DNA of 64,000 bases from Acidiphilium sp. 37-60-79 (GCA_002279355.1 NCBV01000012.1:62001-126000), one strand, 5' to 3'. Counted from the first letter of the stretch, positions 27,469 through 37,619 are shown. Program-made: numbers and translations. Notes: generated by a model not told the origin, from the letters alone.

Positions 27469-28428
27469 ATGGCCGTATATACCGAAGTCACCGATGGCAT
27501 GCTCAACGCCTTCCTCGCCCAGTATGATCTGGGCGAAGCCGTCGCCTTTCGCGGCATTGCCGAAGGCGTGGAAAACAGCAATTACGCCCTGCGCACCACC
27601 CAGGGCGATTTCATCCTGACCCTCTACGAAAAGCGGGTCGATCCGGCCGATCTCCCCTGGTTCCTTGGCCTGCTCGAACATCTCGCCCAACACGGCTTGC
27701 CCTGCGCGTTGCCGGTGCGTGCGCGCAATGGCGCCAATCTGAACCGCCTCGCCGGCAAAGCCGCCGCCATCACCACCTTTCTCCCCGGCGTCTGGCCACG
27801 CGAGCCCACCATCGCCCATTGCGCCGAACTCGGCGCCGCCCTCGCCCAACTCCACCAAGCCGGCGCCGATTACCCGACAGCACGCCCCAATGCGCTCGGC
27901 CCCGCCGCCTGGGCACCGCTCTGGGCGCAATGCCGCGACCATGCCAACGCGGTCGAACCCGGCCTGCAAGCCACCCTCGATCACGCCGTGGCCAGCATCA
28001 TCCCGGCCTGGCCCACCGCCCTCCCGCACGGCCAAATCCATGCCGATCTGTTCCCCGACAATGTATTTTTCCTCGATGGCAAAATCTCTGGCCTGATCGA
28101 TTTCTATTTCGCGGCCACCGATTTTTTCGCGCTCGACATTGCTATCTGCCTCAATGCTTGGTGCTTCGAGCCGGATTATACCTTCAACCGCGCCAAATCC
28201 GCTGCCCTGCTGCGCGGCTATCAGGCGATTCGCCCACTCACCCAAGCCGAGCAAAGCGCCCTCCCGCTGCTCTGCCAGGGGGCAGCGCTGCGCTTCCTGC
28301 TTACCCGCCTCTATGATTGGCAAAACACCCCGGAAGGCGCCCTGGTGACCAAAAAAGACCCAAGCGATTATCTCCGCCGCCTCACCACCTTCCAACATAT
28401 GCTCGATGGCGCCGATTATGGCCTCTGA
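27469..28428 (+). CDS. thrB: Homoserine kinase (APH-fold type)
   Basis: Phosphorylates homoserine in threonine synthesis. The 319-residue protein belongs to the aminoglycoside-phosphotransferase-fold homoserine kinases: [22 protein letters not shown], catalytic loop [15 protein letters not shown] and metal motif [11 protein letters not shown] start at ATG 27469 (MAVYTEV), the usual family start; a frame open from 27283 overlaps the divergent lipoprotein gene. Its 3' end overlaps rnhA. Confidence 0.92.
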   Translation: MAVYTEVTDGMLNAFLAQYDLGEAVAFRGIAEGVENSNYALRTTQGDFILTLYEKRVDPADLPWFLGLLEHLAQHGLPCALPVRARNGANLNRLAGKAAAITTFLPGVWPREPTIAHCAELGAALAQLHQAGADYPTARPNALGPAAWAPLWAQCRDHANAVEPGLQATLDHAVASIIPAWPTALPHGQIHADLFPDNVFFLDGKISGLIDFYFAATDFFALDIAICLNAWCFEPDYTFNRAKSAALLRGYQAIRPLTQAEQSALPLLCQGAALRFLLTRLYDWQNTPEGALVTKKDPSDYLRRLTTFQHMLDGADYGL

Positions 28429-28876
28429 TCCGGAGAATCAGACCACGCCGGTCGAAATCTGGACCGATGGCGGTTGCAAGCCCAATCCCGGCCCCGGCGG
28501 CTGGGCCGCGATTCTCTGCACCGGCCCGCATGTCCGCGAACTTTCCGGCGCAGAACCCGCCACCACCAATAACCGCATGGAACTCACCGCCGCCGCCGCC
28601 GCCCTCGAAGCGCTCAAACGCCCCTGCCGGGTGACGCTGCACACCGATAGCGAATATCTGCGCCTCGGCATCACCCGCTGGCGCGAAGGCTGGGTCCGCC
28701 GCAATTGGCGCAACGCCAAAGGCGATCCGGTCGCCAATTACGATCTCTGGCAACGCGTCCTAGCCGCCGCTAAGCCCCACCAAATCGAATGGCTCTGGGT
28801 CCGCAGCCACACCGGCAATCCAATGAACGAACGCGCCGACCAACTCGCCACCGCCGCCCGTGAGGCGCAGGGCTAA
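28418..28876 (+). CDS. rnhA: Ribonuclease HI
   Basis: Cleaves RNA in RNA-DNA hybrids. 152 residues with the four catalytic acidic positions: [33 protein letters not shown] and [11 protein letters not shown] 28418 or the upstream in-frame ATG 28406 may be used, both inside thrB, as often seen for thrB-rnhA. The TAA stop is the left edge of a palindromic element, and the final REAQG is echoed at the end of the convergent gene. Confidence 0.92.
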   Translation: MASDPENQTTPVEIWTDGGCKPNPGPGGWAAILCTGPHVRELSGAEPATTNNRMELTAAAAALEALKRPCRVTLHTDSEYLRLGITRWREGWVRRNWRNAKGDPVANYDLWQRVLAAAKPHQIEWLWVRSHTGNPMNERADQLATAAREAQG

Positions 28877-28924
28877 TGTCCCGATTCTGAAATCCGTTGG
28901 ATTTCGGAATCAGAGTGGACACTA
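28874..28924. repeat. Palindromic element, copy C
   Basis: 51-bp element with a central imperfect hairpin (GATTCTGAAATCC, GTT, GGATTTCGGAATC). Bases 28883-28924 (42 bp) are the exact reverse complement of 33141-33182. It supplies the TAA of rnhA at its left edge and the TAG of the Hint_2 gene at its right edge, and it sits where a bidirectional terminator would. Confidence 0.85.
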
Positions 28925-29962
28925 ACCCTGCGCTTCGCGTCTCATCGTGGGCACCGGATAGGCAAGCGACGCCGCGCGCTGCACCGACACGTGCTGCCCC
29001 AGCGTTAGCGCCGCAGGCACCAACGCCGCCCCATCGGTCCAGCGCCCGTCGGCCTCTGGCGCGTGCCATCCCTCCACCAACGCGGGATCATCAAGCGCAA
29101 TCGCCTGGCCATCCGCACGCAGCAGCGCCGCCACTTTGACGCCCAACCGCCGCAAATCCCGTGGGTCCGGGGTGAGGTGGCCCGGCACCGCGAAGCGCGA
29201 GCGGATAATCGCCGCACCATCCGCCCGCGCCTCAACCACCAATGCCGGATCATCGCTGGTCTCAATCCCCGCCCGCGCCAAAATTCCCGCCCGCACCGCC
29301 TCCACCACCGGCCCGAACTCGGCAAATGGCGCGCAACCGCGCTGCTCACGGGTGGTCTGAGCAAAATTCGGATAGAGCGTCAGCGGCTCTGCGCTATTGG
29401 TGAATACCCCGCGATTGCCGGTGTCCAAATATGATTCCGCGAGCGCCCCCTCAGCGGAGAGCACCGCATGAAATGGCAATTCAATATGATAATAATTTAC
29501 CCCGTGGCGCTTGATTTGCCGAATACTATGGCCATTCACCAAAATCTTCGCCGGGATCAAATGCCCGTCCAATAACAACGCGTGATCCGGCGATACCACC
29601 AAATCACGATGCGGCACCCCATCGCTCAACGCCCCCGCCGCAATCAAAATTGGCCACACCGTCTCCGGTCGTGGATGGCGTGTGCAATCAACCCGCCGCG
29701 CACCAATCCAAATCACCGGCACTGCGCGGCGATCCTGCAACACCACCCGATCATTCACCCGCAGAAATTCAACCTTGATTTCGCCGCGCGCCGTCAAAAT
29801 CCGCGTCCCCGAGGCAAAACACGGATTGCCATTGGTAAATCCCTGATCCTGCGGCGCGGCTGCTGGTGCAGGCGCTGTCGGCTCGAACATAACCGAACCA
29901 CCACCGCCCAATATCGCGGTCGCAGCAAAGGTTGCGCTGAACATATCGCCTGTCATCTTCAA
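28922..29962 (-). CDS. Hint_2-domain protein
   Basis: 346 residues. A short alanine/proline-rich N-terminus precedes a Hint (Hedgehog/intein) domain starting at Cys48: CFASGTRILTARGEIKVEFLR, then VVSPDHALLLDGHLIPAKILVNG and YYHIELPFHAVLSAEG. Hint folds perform N-S acyl shift and self-cleavage; no splice-type C-terminal HN junction is visible, so cleavage rather than splicing is more likely. Its Hint domain is paralogous to the C-terminus of the protein at 53320-56163. Natural role unknown. Confidence 0.8.
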   Translation of the reverse strand: MKMTGDMFSATFAATAILGGGGSVMFEPTAPAPAAAPQDQGFTNGNPCFASGTRILTARGEIKVEFLRVNDRVVLQDRRAVPVIWIGARRVDCTRHPRPETVWPILIAAGALSDGVPHRDLVVSPDHALLLDGHLIPAKILVNGHSIRQIKRHGVNYYHIELPFHAVLSAEGALAESYLDTGNRGVFTNSAEPLTLYPNFAQTTREQRGCAPFAEFGPVVEAVRAGILARAGIETSDDPALVVEARADGAAIIRSRFAVPGHLTPDPRDLRRLGVKVAALLRADGQAIALDDPALVEGWHAPEADGRWTDGAALVPAALTLGQHVSVQRAASLAYPVPTMRREAQG

Positions 29963-30067
29963 ATCCCAGAAATATTCGCGAGCCTATTTCGATCATCCAG
30001 GTAATTCAAGTCATATCATCATGACGACGCAAGCAAGTTCAGCCGCGCAGTACCTGCAACAAAGCCT

Positions 30068-31936
30068 CTATGCGACCAAGGGGGCGCGCAATGCAGCCGC
30101 CCGCGCCCAGGCATCCGCCGCATCCTCATCGAACAACTCGGTCAAGCGCTTCATCATGGTGCCGCCCAATTCCTCAGCATCCACAATCGTCACGGCCCGC
30201 CGATAATAGCGCGTCACATCATGGCCAATGCCAATCGCCGTCAGCTCCACCAAATTACGCGCCTCAATATCCCTAATCACGTCGCGTAAATGCCGCTCCA
30301 AATAATTACCCTGGTTCACCGATAATGTGCTGTCATCCACCGGCGCGCCGTCAGAAATCACCATCAAAATCCGCCGATGCTCCGGCCGCGCCAACAACCG
30401 CCGATAGGCCCAGGCCAAGGCCTCGCCATCGATATTTTCCTTGAGCAACCCTTCGCGCAACATCAAACCCAAATTGCGCCGCGCCCGCCGCCAGGGCGTG
30501 TCGGCGGATTTGTAAATAATATGCCGCAAATCATTCAACCGCCCCGGATCGCGTGGCTTGCCCGCCGCCACCCATTGCTCGCGGCTTTGCCCGCCTTTCC
30601 AGGCGCGGGTGGTGAAGCCCAAAATCTCCACCTTCACCGCACAGCGCTCCAAGGTGCGCGCCAAAATATCCCCGCACATCGCCGCCACCGAAATCGGCCG
30701 CCCGCGCATCGAGCCGGAATTATCAATCAACAACGTCACCACCGTGTCGCGAAACTCGGTGTCGCGCTCACGCTTAAAACTCAGCGGCAAGAGCGGGTCC
30801 ACGACCACGCGGGCCAGCCGGCCCACATCGAGCAACCCTTCCTCCATATCGAAATCCCACGCCCGCTGCTGCTGTGCGAGCAACCGCCGCTGCAACCGAT
30901 TCGCCAGCTTGGAAACCACGCCATGCAAATGCTGCAATTGCTGATCCAGCAATTGCCGCAGCCGGTTCAACTCCTCCGAATCGCACAGCGCCTCGGCATC
31001 AATTTCCTCGTCAAACTGCCGGGTGAACGCCTTATACGCCCCAGCCGGATCGCCCTCGGGCGGCTTGCGGCGCTGCTGCGGACCGGCGGGCGCTTCATCG
31101 CTCACCTGACCGGATTCCTCATCGAATTCCTCATCCGCCTCAGCATCGCTCGCATCCGCCGCACTGGTCTCCGGCGCTTGCGCAAAGAGCTGCGAGGGAT
31201 CGGGTTCGGCCTGGCTTTCACCCTCGCCGCGCTGATCCTGCTGCAGCGATTGCTCGCCCTGATCGCCGCCGCTTTCCTCATCATCGCTGGTTTCCGCCTC
31301 GGTTTCCGCCTCGGCCAAATCCATCGCCGCCAGCAACCGGCGCGCCATTTTGGCAAAATCACCCTGATCCGCCCGCGCCGCCGCCATGTCTGCCAAAGCC
31401 TGCGCCGCCGGAGCGGGCAAATTCTCGCGCCACAACGCCACAATCGGCCTCGCCAGATCCGGCACCGAAGCCGGGTCCATGCTCTCGCGCGCTAGCAGCG
31501 CCAAGGCCTGCGCCACCGGCAATTGCTCGCGCCGCGTCATCCGATCAAGCCCGTCGGACTCTGCGTCCTCATTGAGCTTATGGCGCAAATTATCCGCCAC
31601 CCCGCTCATATAGGCGCTGCCAACGCTCTCCACCCGCGCTTGCTCCAGCGCGTCATAAACCTCGCGCGCATCGCGGGCGAGGGGCGCACGCTGCGCATGG
31701 ATCGCATCATCATGATGGCGCAACCGCAAGGCCAGCGCATCGGCAATCCCGCGCAGCCGCGCCACTTCCGCCGGAGGCAACGCCCGTGTTGGCGCGGGCA
31801 ATCGCGCACGCTTGCCCGCCAACCCCGCAGCGCCCGGCTGAAACGCCACCTGCACCTCGTCCTGCCCGGCCATCGCGCGCAATGCGCCGGTCGTCGCCCG
31901 CTTGAACGCCTCGCTGCGGCTAAGCTCGCCCGCCAT
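30068..31936 (-). CDS. cobT: Aerobic cobaltochelatase subunit CobT
   Basis: Part of the CobNST complex that inserts cobalt into hydrogenobyrinate a,c-diamide. 622 residues: N-terminal cobaltochelatase domain, an acidic low-complexity linker (runs of Glu/Asp around residues 215-290) and a C-terminal von Willebrand A domain with the metal site DNSGSMRG. Sits 64 nt downstream of cobS. CobN is not in the window. Confidence 0.94.
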   Translation of the reverse strand: MAGELSRSEAFKRATTGALRAMAGQDEVQVAFQPGAAGLAGKRARLPAPTRALPPAEVARLRGIADALALRLRHHDDAIHAQRAPLARDAREVYDALEQARVESVGSAYMSGVADNLRHKLNEDAESDGLDRMTRREQLPVAQALALLARESMDPASVPDLARPIVALWRENLPAPAAQALADMAAARADQGDFAKMARRLLAAMDLAEAETEAETSDDEESGGDQGEQSLQQDQRGEGESQAEPDPSQLFAQAPETSAADASDAEADEEFDEESGQVSDEAPAGPQQRRKPPEGDPAGAYKAFTRQFDEEIDAEALCDSEELNRLRQLLDQQLQHLHGVVSKLANRLQRRLLAQQQRAWDFDMEEGLLDVGRLARVVVDPLLPLSFKRERDTEFRDTVVTLLIDNSGSMRGRPISVAAMCGDILARTLERCAVKVEILGFTTRAWKGGQSREQWVAAGKPRDPGRLNDLRHIIYKSADTPWRRARRNLGLMLREGLLKENIDGEALAWAYRRLLARPEHRRILMVISDGAPVDDSTLSVNQGNYLERHLRDVIRDIEARNLVELTAIGIGHDVTRYYRRAVTIVDAEELGGTMMKRLTELFDEDAADAWARAAALRAPLVA

Positions 31937-32000
31937 CAGATCACGATCAATCTGATGCTGAAAACCGCCGCGCGCCGGACCAAACCAACATTCATCGGGC

Positions 32001-33014
32001 TCACCCGCGCCGCGGTGTCACGCTTGCGCCGAGTTCGTCGCCAAAGCAGCGCTGGTAATACTCCGCCACCGTGGCGCGCTCCGCCTCGTCGCATTTATTC
32101 AGGAAGGTCAGCCGGAACGCGAAGCCCACATCCTTGAAAATGGACACATTTTCCGCCCAGGTGATCACCGTGCGCGGTGACATCACGGTCGAAATATCCC
32201 CATTGATGAACCCCGCCCGGGTCAAATCCGCCAGCGCCACCATGCTCTGAATCCGGGCCACCGCCGCCTTGTCGCTCGCCGGGATGCCCAATTTCGCGGT
32301 CACAATCGCCACTTCCTCGGCATGCGGCAAATAATTTAGCGTCGCGACAATATTCCAGCGATCCATCTGGCCCTGATTGATCTGCTGGGTGCCGTGATAC
32401 AGCCCGGTGGTATCGCCCAAACCAACCGTGTTGGCGGTGGCAAATAGCCGGAACGCCGGATGCGGGCGAATCACCCGATTCTGATCGAGCAACGTCAACT
32501 TGCCCTCAACCTCCAACACGCGCTGGATCACAAACATCACATCCGGACGGCCCGCATCATATTCGTCAAACACCAGCGCACAAGGATGCTGCAACGCCCA
32601 GGGCAGCAGCCCCTCGCGAAACTCCGTCACTTGCTTGCCGTCCTTGAGCACGATCGCGTCTTTGCCGATCAAATCGATGCGGCTGATATGACTATCCAAA
32701 TTGACCCGAATACAGGGCCAATTCAGCCGCGCCGCCACTTGCTCAATATGGGTCGATTTACCGGTGCCGTGATAACCCTGGATCATCACCCGGCGATTGA
32801 GGGCAAATCCAGCCAAAATCGCCAGCGTGGTCTCCCGGTCGAATCGGTAACTCTCGTCGATTTCCGGCACATGCTCAGTGCGCTGGGAAAAAGCCGGAAT
32901 ATCAAAGCCGCACTCAACGCCAAACAGCTCAGCCGCCCGCACCATCCGGTCAGGCCGATCGATGCTGGAGGTCGGCAAGCCGCGCGTTTCAGACAGAGAA
33001 GCAATATTAGACAT
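32001..33014 (-). CDS. cobS: Aerobic cobaltochelatase subunit CobS
   Basis: AAA+ ATPase partner of CobT. 337 residues with Walker [10 protein letters not shown], Walker [10 protein letters not shown] and the sensor region [15 protein letters not shown] start at ATG 33014 ([12 protein letters not shown]) with AAGG upstream; ATG 33032 is an alternative. The gap to the next upstream gene carries two palindromic elements. Confidence 0.95.
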   Translation of the reverse strand: MSNIASLSETRGLPTSSIDRPDRMVRAAELFGVECGFDIPAFSQRTEHVPEIDESYRFDRETTLAILAGFALNRRVMIQGYHGTGKSTHIEQVAARLNWPCIRVNLDSHISRIDLIGKDAIVLKDGKQVTEFREGLLPWALQHPCALVFDEYDAGRPDVMFVIQRVLEVEGKLTLLDQNRVIRPHPAFRLFATANTVGLGDTTGLYHGTQQINQGQMDRWNIVATLNYLPHAEEVAIVTAKLGIPASDKAAVARIQSMVALADLTRAGFINGDISTVMSPRTVITWAENVSIFKDVGFAFRLTFLNKCDEAERATVAEYYQRCFGDELGASVTPRRG

Positions 33015-33070
33015 CGAGACATCATCCTTCATGGAACTATCAAACTAGCCTTAATCTCACGATCTGCAAC

Positions 33071-33125
33071 TAGTGTCCTGCCTCTGAAATTCATTAGATG
33101 AATTTCTGGGATAAGCAGGCCACTA
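33071..33125. repeat. Palindromic element, copy A
   Basis: 55-bp element bounded by TAGTGTCCTGC and GCAGGCCACTA (one mismatch between arms), with an inner perfect hairpin GAAATTCAT, TAG, ATGAATTTC. It shares its TAGTGTCC end and layout with copies B and C but has a different inner sequence. Confidence 0.75.
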
Positions 33126-33140
33126 AATCATTGAATTTTC

Positions 33141-33191
33141 TAGTGTCCACTCTGATTCCGAAATCCAACGGATTTCAGAATCGAAACACTA
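33141..33191. repeat. Palindromic element, copy B
   Basis: 51-bp element starting TAGTGTCCACTC and ending ACACTA, with inner hairpin GATTCCGAAATCC, AAC, GGATTTCAGAATC. 42 bp are identical, inverted, to copy C 4.2 kb away. It lies 15 bp from copy A in the same gap. Confidence 0.85.
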
Positions 33192-33202
33192 GCATCACCT
33201 GA

Positions 33203-33784
33203 TCAATGCGGCGAGTTGGCCGCAACCGGCTCCGGGGTCAGTGATCGTCGCAGCGTCGCATACGCCAGATTGATCGTTTTCAACCGTTCTTCGGCTGATT
33301 TATCCCCGCCATTCGCGTCAGGATGATGGCGCTTAGCCAACTCCCGATAGCGCAATCGCGCGGCCTCGCGGGTCACCGGCCATTGCAGCCCCAACACCCC
33401 CAAAGCCTCGCGCAATTCCGGCGGCGGCCGCTCCTCGGAAGGCGTCGCCCGCGCACGGCCAATGCCCGCGAATGCCGCCAGCTCCGCCTCCAACGCCTCG
33501 CCAATCCCGCCATTGCGCCCCAGCGGCCATGTTGGTCGCTGCCAGCCGGTATCGGCGCGCAGATTAACCTCAATCTCGCCGGGACTCATGCCTTTGTAAT
33601 AATCCCAGCCCGCATTGTAGGCGCGCACATGCTCCAGGCAAAACCAATAATAATCGCGCAAATGATCGCGCGATTTCGGCGCACGATACGCGGCCGGATG
33701 CGGGCAGCCCTGCACGTCGCAGGTCTGCGCCGGCGCATCCGGGTCGGGGGCGAACGCGCGCACCCTGCGGGTCGTCCGGGTCAT
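33203..33784 (-). CDS. J-domain (DnaJ-like) protein
   Basis: 193-residue co-chaperone-like protein. Unusually, the J domain is at the C-terminus (LREALGVLGLQWPVTREAARLRYRELAKRHHPDANGGDKSAEERLKTINLAYATLR, with the HPD motif that stimulates DnaK). The N-terminal part has paired cysteines (CDVQGCPHPAAYR and FCLEH) that may bind zinc. Common in alphaproteobacteria next to cobST and bolA. ATG 33784 chosen; 33790 also open. Confidence 0.88.
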   Translation of the reverse strand: MTRTTRRVRAFAPDPDAPAQTCDVQGCPHPAAYRAPKSRDHLRDYYWFCLEHVRAYNAGWDYYKGMSPGEIEVNLRADTGWQRPTWPLGRNGGIGEALEAELAAFAGIGRARATPSEERPPPELREALGVLGLQWPVTREAARLRYRELAKRHHPDANGGDKSAEERLKTINLAYATLRRSLTPEPVAANSPH

Positions 33785-33864
33785 GAGCACTCAATCTTCA
33801 TCACCGGTAATTTGCCCTTTGTGCGCGACTTGGCAACCTGTCTCATGCGGTGCACAATCCACCT

Positions 33865-34158
33865 ATGACCACTCGCACCGACCGCATCCGCGCCACCTTG
33901 ACCGAATCCTTCAGCCCAACCCTGTTGGAAATCAAGGATGACAGCGCCAAACATGCCAATCACGCAACCCGCATGCAGCAGCCCGGCCATGCGCCCAATA
34001 TCGGCGAAACCCATTATCGTTTGTCGATGATCTCCCCGGTTTTCACCGGCATGAATCGGCTCGCCCGCTCGCGCGCGGTGCAAGACGCCCTGAAATCCGA
34101 GTTTGACACCGGCCTGCACGCTCTGTCCCTCACGCTCAAAGCCCCCGAAGAACCCTGA
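33865..34158 (+). CDS. bolA: BolA-family protein
   Basis: 97 residues with the class II KH-like BolA core: LLEIKDDSAKHANH, GETHYRLSMISPVFTGMNRLARSRAVQDAL. BolA proteins pair with monothiol glutaredoxins in Fe-S handling or bind DNA under stress. ATG 33865 starts the family's usual N-terminus; divergent from the J-domain gene. The next gene begins 8 nt later. Confidence 0.88.
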   Translation: MTTRTDRIRATLTESFSPTLLEIKDDSAKHANHATRMQQPGHAPNIGETHYRLSMISPVFTGMNRLARSRAVQDALKSEFDTGLHALSLTLKAPEEP

Positions 34159-34166
34159 CTACCCCC

Positions 34167-35357
34167 TTGCTCCTCGACCGCCGATTCGCCGCCCTGTTCT
34201 GGTGCCAGGGCTTTGCCGCGTTTAATGACAATTTTCTGAAATCTGCTCTGACCGTCTTGCTGCTCTACCGGCACGGTCCCGCCGCTACCCCGCTGGTGGC
34301 GCTGGCCGGTGGCGTGTTCATCGCCCCGTTCGTGTTTCTCTCCGGCCTCGGCGGTGAACTGGCGGACCGGACCGACAAAGCCCGCATGGCCTCGATCTTG
34401 AAGCTCATCGAAATCGCCGCTGCGGCCGTCGCCGTCGCCGGATTTCTGCTCAACGCCGTGCCCATCCTATTCGCCGCCTTATTCGCCTTCGGCCTGCTCG
34501 CCGCCCTGTTCAGCCCGGTAAAATACGGCATCCTGCCCGAACTTTTACACTCGGATGAACTGCCCCAAGCCAACGCGCTGATCGATTTCGCCACCTTCCT
34601 CGCCATTCTCGCCGGCACCGCCCTCGGCGCGGCCTTGGGTGCGACCCATCCGCTCCTGCTCGCCTTTTTGGTCATGCTCGCCGGGCTCGCGAGCTTTGCC
34701 GCGTCCACGCGCATCCCCCGGCACGGCGCAGCCCAGCCCGGCCTGATCATCCGCGCCAATCTCGCCGCCAGCAGTGCCGCCTTGATCCGTATTCTCCGCA
34801 CCAGCCCCGCACTCTGGCGTGCGGCCCTGGTCTCAAGCTGGTTCTGGTTCGCGGGCATCACAGCACTCACCTTGCTCGCCCCCTTGGTGAAATTGCAGCT
34901 CCATCGTGGCCCGCACGCCGTCACGCTCGGCCTCGCTTTGTTCTCGCTCGGCATCGGTGCGGGCTCGTTCCTCGCCGCCCGCCTGATGCGTGGCCGCCTG
35001 ACCCTCGCCCCCGCTTTGCCAGGCAGCATCGCCCTCGGCGCCCTGATGCTCCTGCTCGGCCTCGCGGTCGGCCAATCTGATCTCTCGTTCGCGCTGGTGC
35101 TGGCGCTGCTATTCGCCATCGCCGCCGCAGGCGGGCTCATCGCCGTGCCCAGCCTCGCTTTGGTTCAAGCACTCGCGCCCACCAATGCCCGCGCCCGCGC
35201 CGTGGCGGGCGCAAATGTGCTGAACGCGCTGGCCATGATCGTCGCCAGCGTAGCGCTCGCGCTCCTGCTCCATGCCCGGGTCACCCCCAGCGCGATGATC
35301 GCCGGATTCGGCGGTGCAACCCTGCTGATCAGCGTGTTATGGGCGGTGCGCCGGTAA
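34167..35357 (+). CDS. MFS transporter, LplT-like
   Basis: Inner-membrane transporter of 396 residues, about 12 hydrophobic helices. FNDNFLKSALTVLLLYR and FVFLSGLGGELADRTDKARM resemble LplT lysophospholipid flippases, which are often joined to acyltransferases; here it stands alone. Start is TTG 34167, 8 nt after bolA, with no clear Shine-Dalgarno, so coupling to bolA is likely. Overlaps the convergent hydratase gene by 29 nt. Confidence 0.8.
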   Translation: MLLDRRFAALFWCQGFAAFNDNFLKSALTVLLLYRHGPAATPLVALAGGVFIAPFVFLSGLGGELADRTDKARMASILKLIEIAAAAVAVAGFLLNAVPILFAALFAFGLLAALFSPVKYGILPELLHSDELPQANALIDFATFLAILAGTALGAALGATHPLLLAFLVMLAGLASFAASTRIPRHGAAQPGLIIRANLAASSAALIRILRTSPALWRAALVSSWFWFAGITALTLLAPLVKLQLHRGPHAVTLGLALFSLGIGAGSFLAARLMRGRLTLAPALPGSIALGALMLLLGLAVGQSDLSFALVLALLFAIAAAGGLIAVPSLALVQALAPTNARARAVAGANVLNALAMIVASVALALLLHARVTPSAMIAGFGGATLLISVLWAVRR

Positions 35358-36123
35358 ACGCCGCCGGGCGCTTTTCAATGAAGGCCCGCACCCCTTCGAT
35401 AAAGTCCGGCGTGCGCCCCATCACCCTCTGCAAATCCCGCTCCACATCAAGCTGCGCATCGAGCGTATTGGTCGCCGCCTGATTAAATGCCCGCTTCATC
35501 GCTGCAAGCGACTGGGTCGGCCGCGCCGCCATCCCTTGCGCAAAATCCATCGCCGCCTCGGCAAATCCCTCATCAGGCAGGCAGCGCCAAATCATTCCCC
35601 AATCCACCGCCTGCTGCGCGCTGATCGCCTCGCCGGTCATCGCCAGCCCGCGCGCCCGCGCCTCGCCAATCAAATGCGGCAAAAACCACGTCCCCCCGGC
35701 ATCCGGGATCAGCCCGATGCGCACAAATGCCTGAATGAAACTCGCGGATTCGGTGGCGAGCACAATATCCGCCGCCAACGCCAAATTAACCCCAGCCCCC
35801 GCCGCAACCCCATTCACGGCGGCAATCACCGGCCGATCCAGCGCCCTAATTCGGCGCACCAACGGATTATACATTTGCTCGATCGAGGCGCCCAAATCCC
35901 GCAATCCACCGCCCTGATTCTGGGTCAAATCCGCCCCCACGCAAAAGCCGCGCCCGGTCCCGGTCAACAGCACCGCCCGCACCGTGTCATCCCCCTCAAT
36001 CGCGCCAAACGCCGCACTCAGCGCCGTCAGCAAGGCCGGGTTCAGCGCATTGAGCTTTTCGCTCCGGTTCAGCCGCAGCACCCGCACCGCACCGATCGCC
36101 GCGACAATCAATTCATCGTCCAT
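35329..36123 (-). CDS. Enoyl-CoA hydratase/isomerase family protein
   Basis: 264-residue crotonase. Oxyanion-hole stretches are RGFCVGADL and NGVAAGAGVNLALAADIVLATESASF, and GLIPDAGGTWFLPHLIG resembles PaaG-type 2-(1,2-epoxy-1,2-dihydrophenyl)acetyl-CoA isomerases. ATG 36123 follows GGAGGAGC; the frame stays open far upstream but that part is antisense to the next gene and is not real. Substrate unproven. Confidence 0.88.
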   Translation of the reverse strand: MDDELIVAAIGAVRVLRLNRSEKLNALNPALLTALSAAFGAIEGDDTVRAVLLTGTGRGFCVGADLTQNQGGGLRDLGASIEQMYNPLVRRIRALDRPVIAAVNGVAAGAGVNLALAADIVLATESASFIQAFVRIGLIPDAGGTWFLPHLIGEARARGLAMTGEAISAQQAVDWGMIWRCLPDEGFAEAAMDFAQGMAARPTQSLAAMKRAFNQAATNTLDAQLDVERDLQRVMGRTPDFIEGVRAFIEKRPAAFTGAPPITR

Positions 36124-36201
36124 TTTCTTGCTCCTCCGTTTTGCGCATAGTGCCGCATGGTTGCTAAAGCGGCAATGATCTCGCGTGATTAAGGAGCGAA
36201 A

Positions 36202-37149
36202 ATGAGTATTTGTTTGGCAATCCATGGCGGCGCAGGGACCTTGCGACAAAGCGACCTCACCGAGGCGATCGCCGCCGCCCGCCATGAAGGCCTGCGCCAA
36301 GCGCTGCGTCGCGGTTTTGCTCTCCTCCGCCAGGGCGGCTCCGCGCTCGATGCGGTGACCGAGGCCGTGATGGAACTTGAAGATGACCCGCAATTCAACG
36401 CGGGCCATGGCGCCGTGCTCACCGATCACGCGACGCTGGAAATGGACGCCGCTTTGATGTCGGGCGCTGATCGCCGCGCCGGCGCGGTTGCGGGCATTTG
36501 CGGCCCGCGCAACCCCATCCTCGCCGCCCGCGCCGTGCTCGATCTCGCAGGCCCGGTGCTGATGATCGGCGAACCCGCCCTCAATATCGCCCGCGCCGCC
36601 AATCTGCCGTTTGAACCAGCCGCGTATTTTCTCACCGACAGCCGGGTCGCCGCCTTGCAGCGCGAGCTCGCCCGCCGAGCCTCCGGCGCCCCCGACACCC
36701 GCTCGGATGCGGATCGTCACGGCACTGTCGGCGCAGTCGCCCGCGATCATGCTGGGCATCTCGCCGCCGCCACCTCCACCGGCGGCCTCACCGCCAAGCG
36801 CGCGGGCAGGGTAGGGGACACGCCCATTTTCGGCGCGGGCACCTTCGCCGATGACGCAACCTGCGCGGTCAGCTGTACCGGCACCGGCGAGGTCTTTATC
36901 CGCTACACCGCCGCCGCCGATATCGCGGCGCGCATTCGTTATCGCGGCGATTCGCTCGCCACCGCCGCGCACGACATCATCACCGAACTCAGCCAGCATG
37001 GCGGCGATGGTGGCCTCATCGCCCTTGGGCCTACGGGTGCGCCAGAATTAGTGTTCAATTGCAGCGGCATGTATCGCGGCTTCGTCACCGAGGATGGCAC
37101 GCTGCATACCGCCATTCACCGCGAAGCCTTTTGCGTCGCCGCCTTATGA
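36202..37149 (+). CDS. Isoaspartyl peptidase / L-asparaginase (Ntn hydrolase)
   Basis: Plant-type asparaginase precursor that self-cleaves into alpha and beta chains. 315 residues: LAIHGGAGTL at the start, NAGHGAVLT, and the cleavage/catalytic site DRHGTVGAVA with Thr175 becoming the N-terminal nucleophile; CTGTGEVFIR is the glycine-rich substrate loop. AAGGAGC precedes the ATG. Transcribed divergently from the hydratase. Confidence 0.92.
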   Translation: MSICLAIHGGAGTLRQSDLTEAIAAARHEGLRQALRRGFALLRQGGSALDAVTEAVMELEDDPQFNAGHGAVLTDHATLEMDAALMSGADRRAGAVAGICGPRNPILAARAVLDLAGPVLMIGEPALNIARAANLPFEPAAYFLTDSRVAALQRELARRASGAPDTRSDADRHGTVGAVARDHAGHLAAATSTGGLTAKRAGRVGDTPIFGAGTFADDATCAVSCTGTGEVFIRYTAAADIAARIRYRGDSLATAAHDIITELSQHGGDGGLIALGPTGAPELVFNCSGMYRGFVTEDGTLHTAIHREAFCVAAL

Positions 37150-37226
37150 AACTTTTGCGACCCAGCAACTCTTGCTTTACAGTTCTACGATAATTCGGTT
37201 ACCTCAACATTAACAAGGTAGGTTTG

Positions 37227-37619
37227 ATGCAAAGCGCTCTGGAACGAGAATTAAACGGGCTAGCCACGCGGGTTCGTATCACCCTACGTGGCCATGATCG
37301 CGGCATTATTCTGGCCTTTCTGCTCTGTCTCGCCCCGCTGCCCCCGGTTATGCTGCTCGGCGCTTTGTTGATGCTGGTCCATGCATTGCTGCTGGCGCTG
37401 GGCCGACTCGAGCGGCGCGAAGCCCTGCCGATCATCCTCGGCCTGCTGATTGCCGGCGCCTATACTTGGCTTTGGGTCCATATCGCCGTCGCCATCGAGC
37501 ATGCCGGTCCGCTGCAAGCGCTCCGCCATTTGTTCGACCATCTCTTCGGCATCACCCCGCCAAGGCGCCGTCCCGGCGTCGATACGGTGGCGTATGTGCT
37601 CTGGAACCATCGGCCATGA
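37227..37619 (+). CDS. Small membrane protein of unknown function
   Basis: 130 residues with two to three hydrophobic helices (GIILAFLLCLAPLPPVMLLGALLMLVHALLLALG, LPIILGLLIAGAYTWLWVHIAVAI) and a basic C-terminus. No family recognised. AAGGTAGG before ATG 37227. Its stop overlaps the next start (ATGA), so the two products are coupled and may interact. Confidence 0.65.
   Translation: MQSALERELNGLATRVRITLRGHDRGIILAFLLCLAPLPPVMLLGALLMLVHALLLALGRLERREALPIILGLLIAGAYTWLWVHIAVAIEHAGPLQALRHLFDHLFGITPPRRRPGVDTVAYVLWNHRP

Noticed and set aside
28922-29962. Hint_2 protein as an intein within a host gene
   Set aside because: No interrupted extein sequence on either side and no C-terminal splice junction; it is a stand-alone Hint protein.
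36124-36999. Upstream extension of the enoyl-CoA hydratase frame
   Set aside because: The extension is antisense to the isoaspartyl peptidase; the hydratase has a good ATG and Shine-Dalgarno sequence at 36123.
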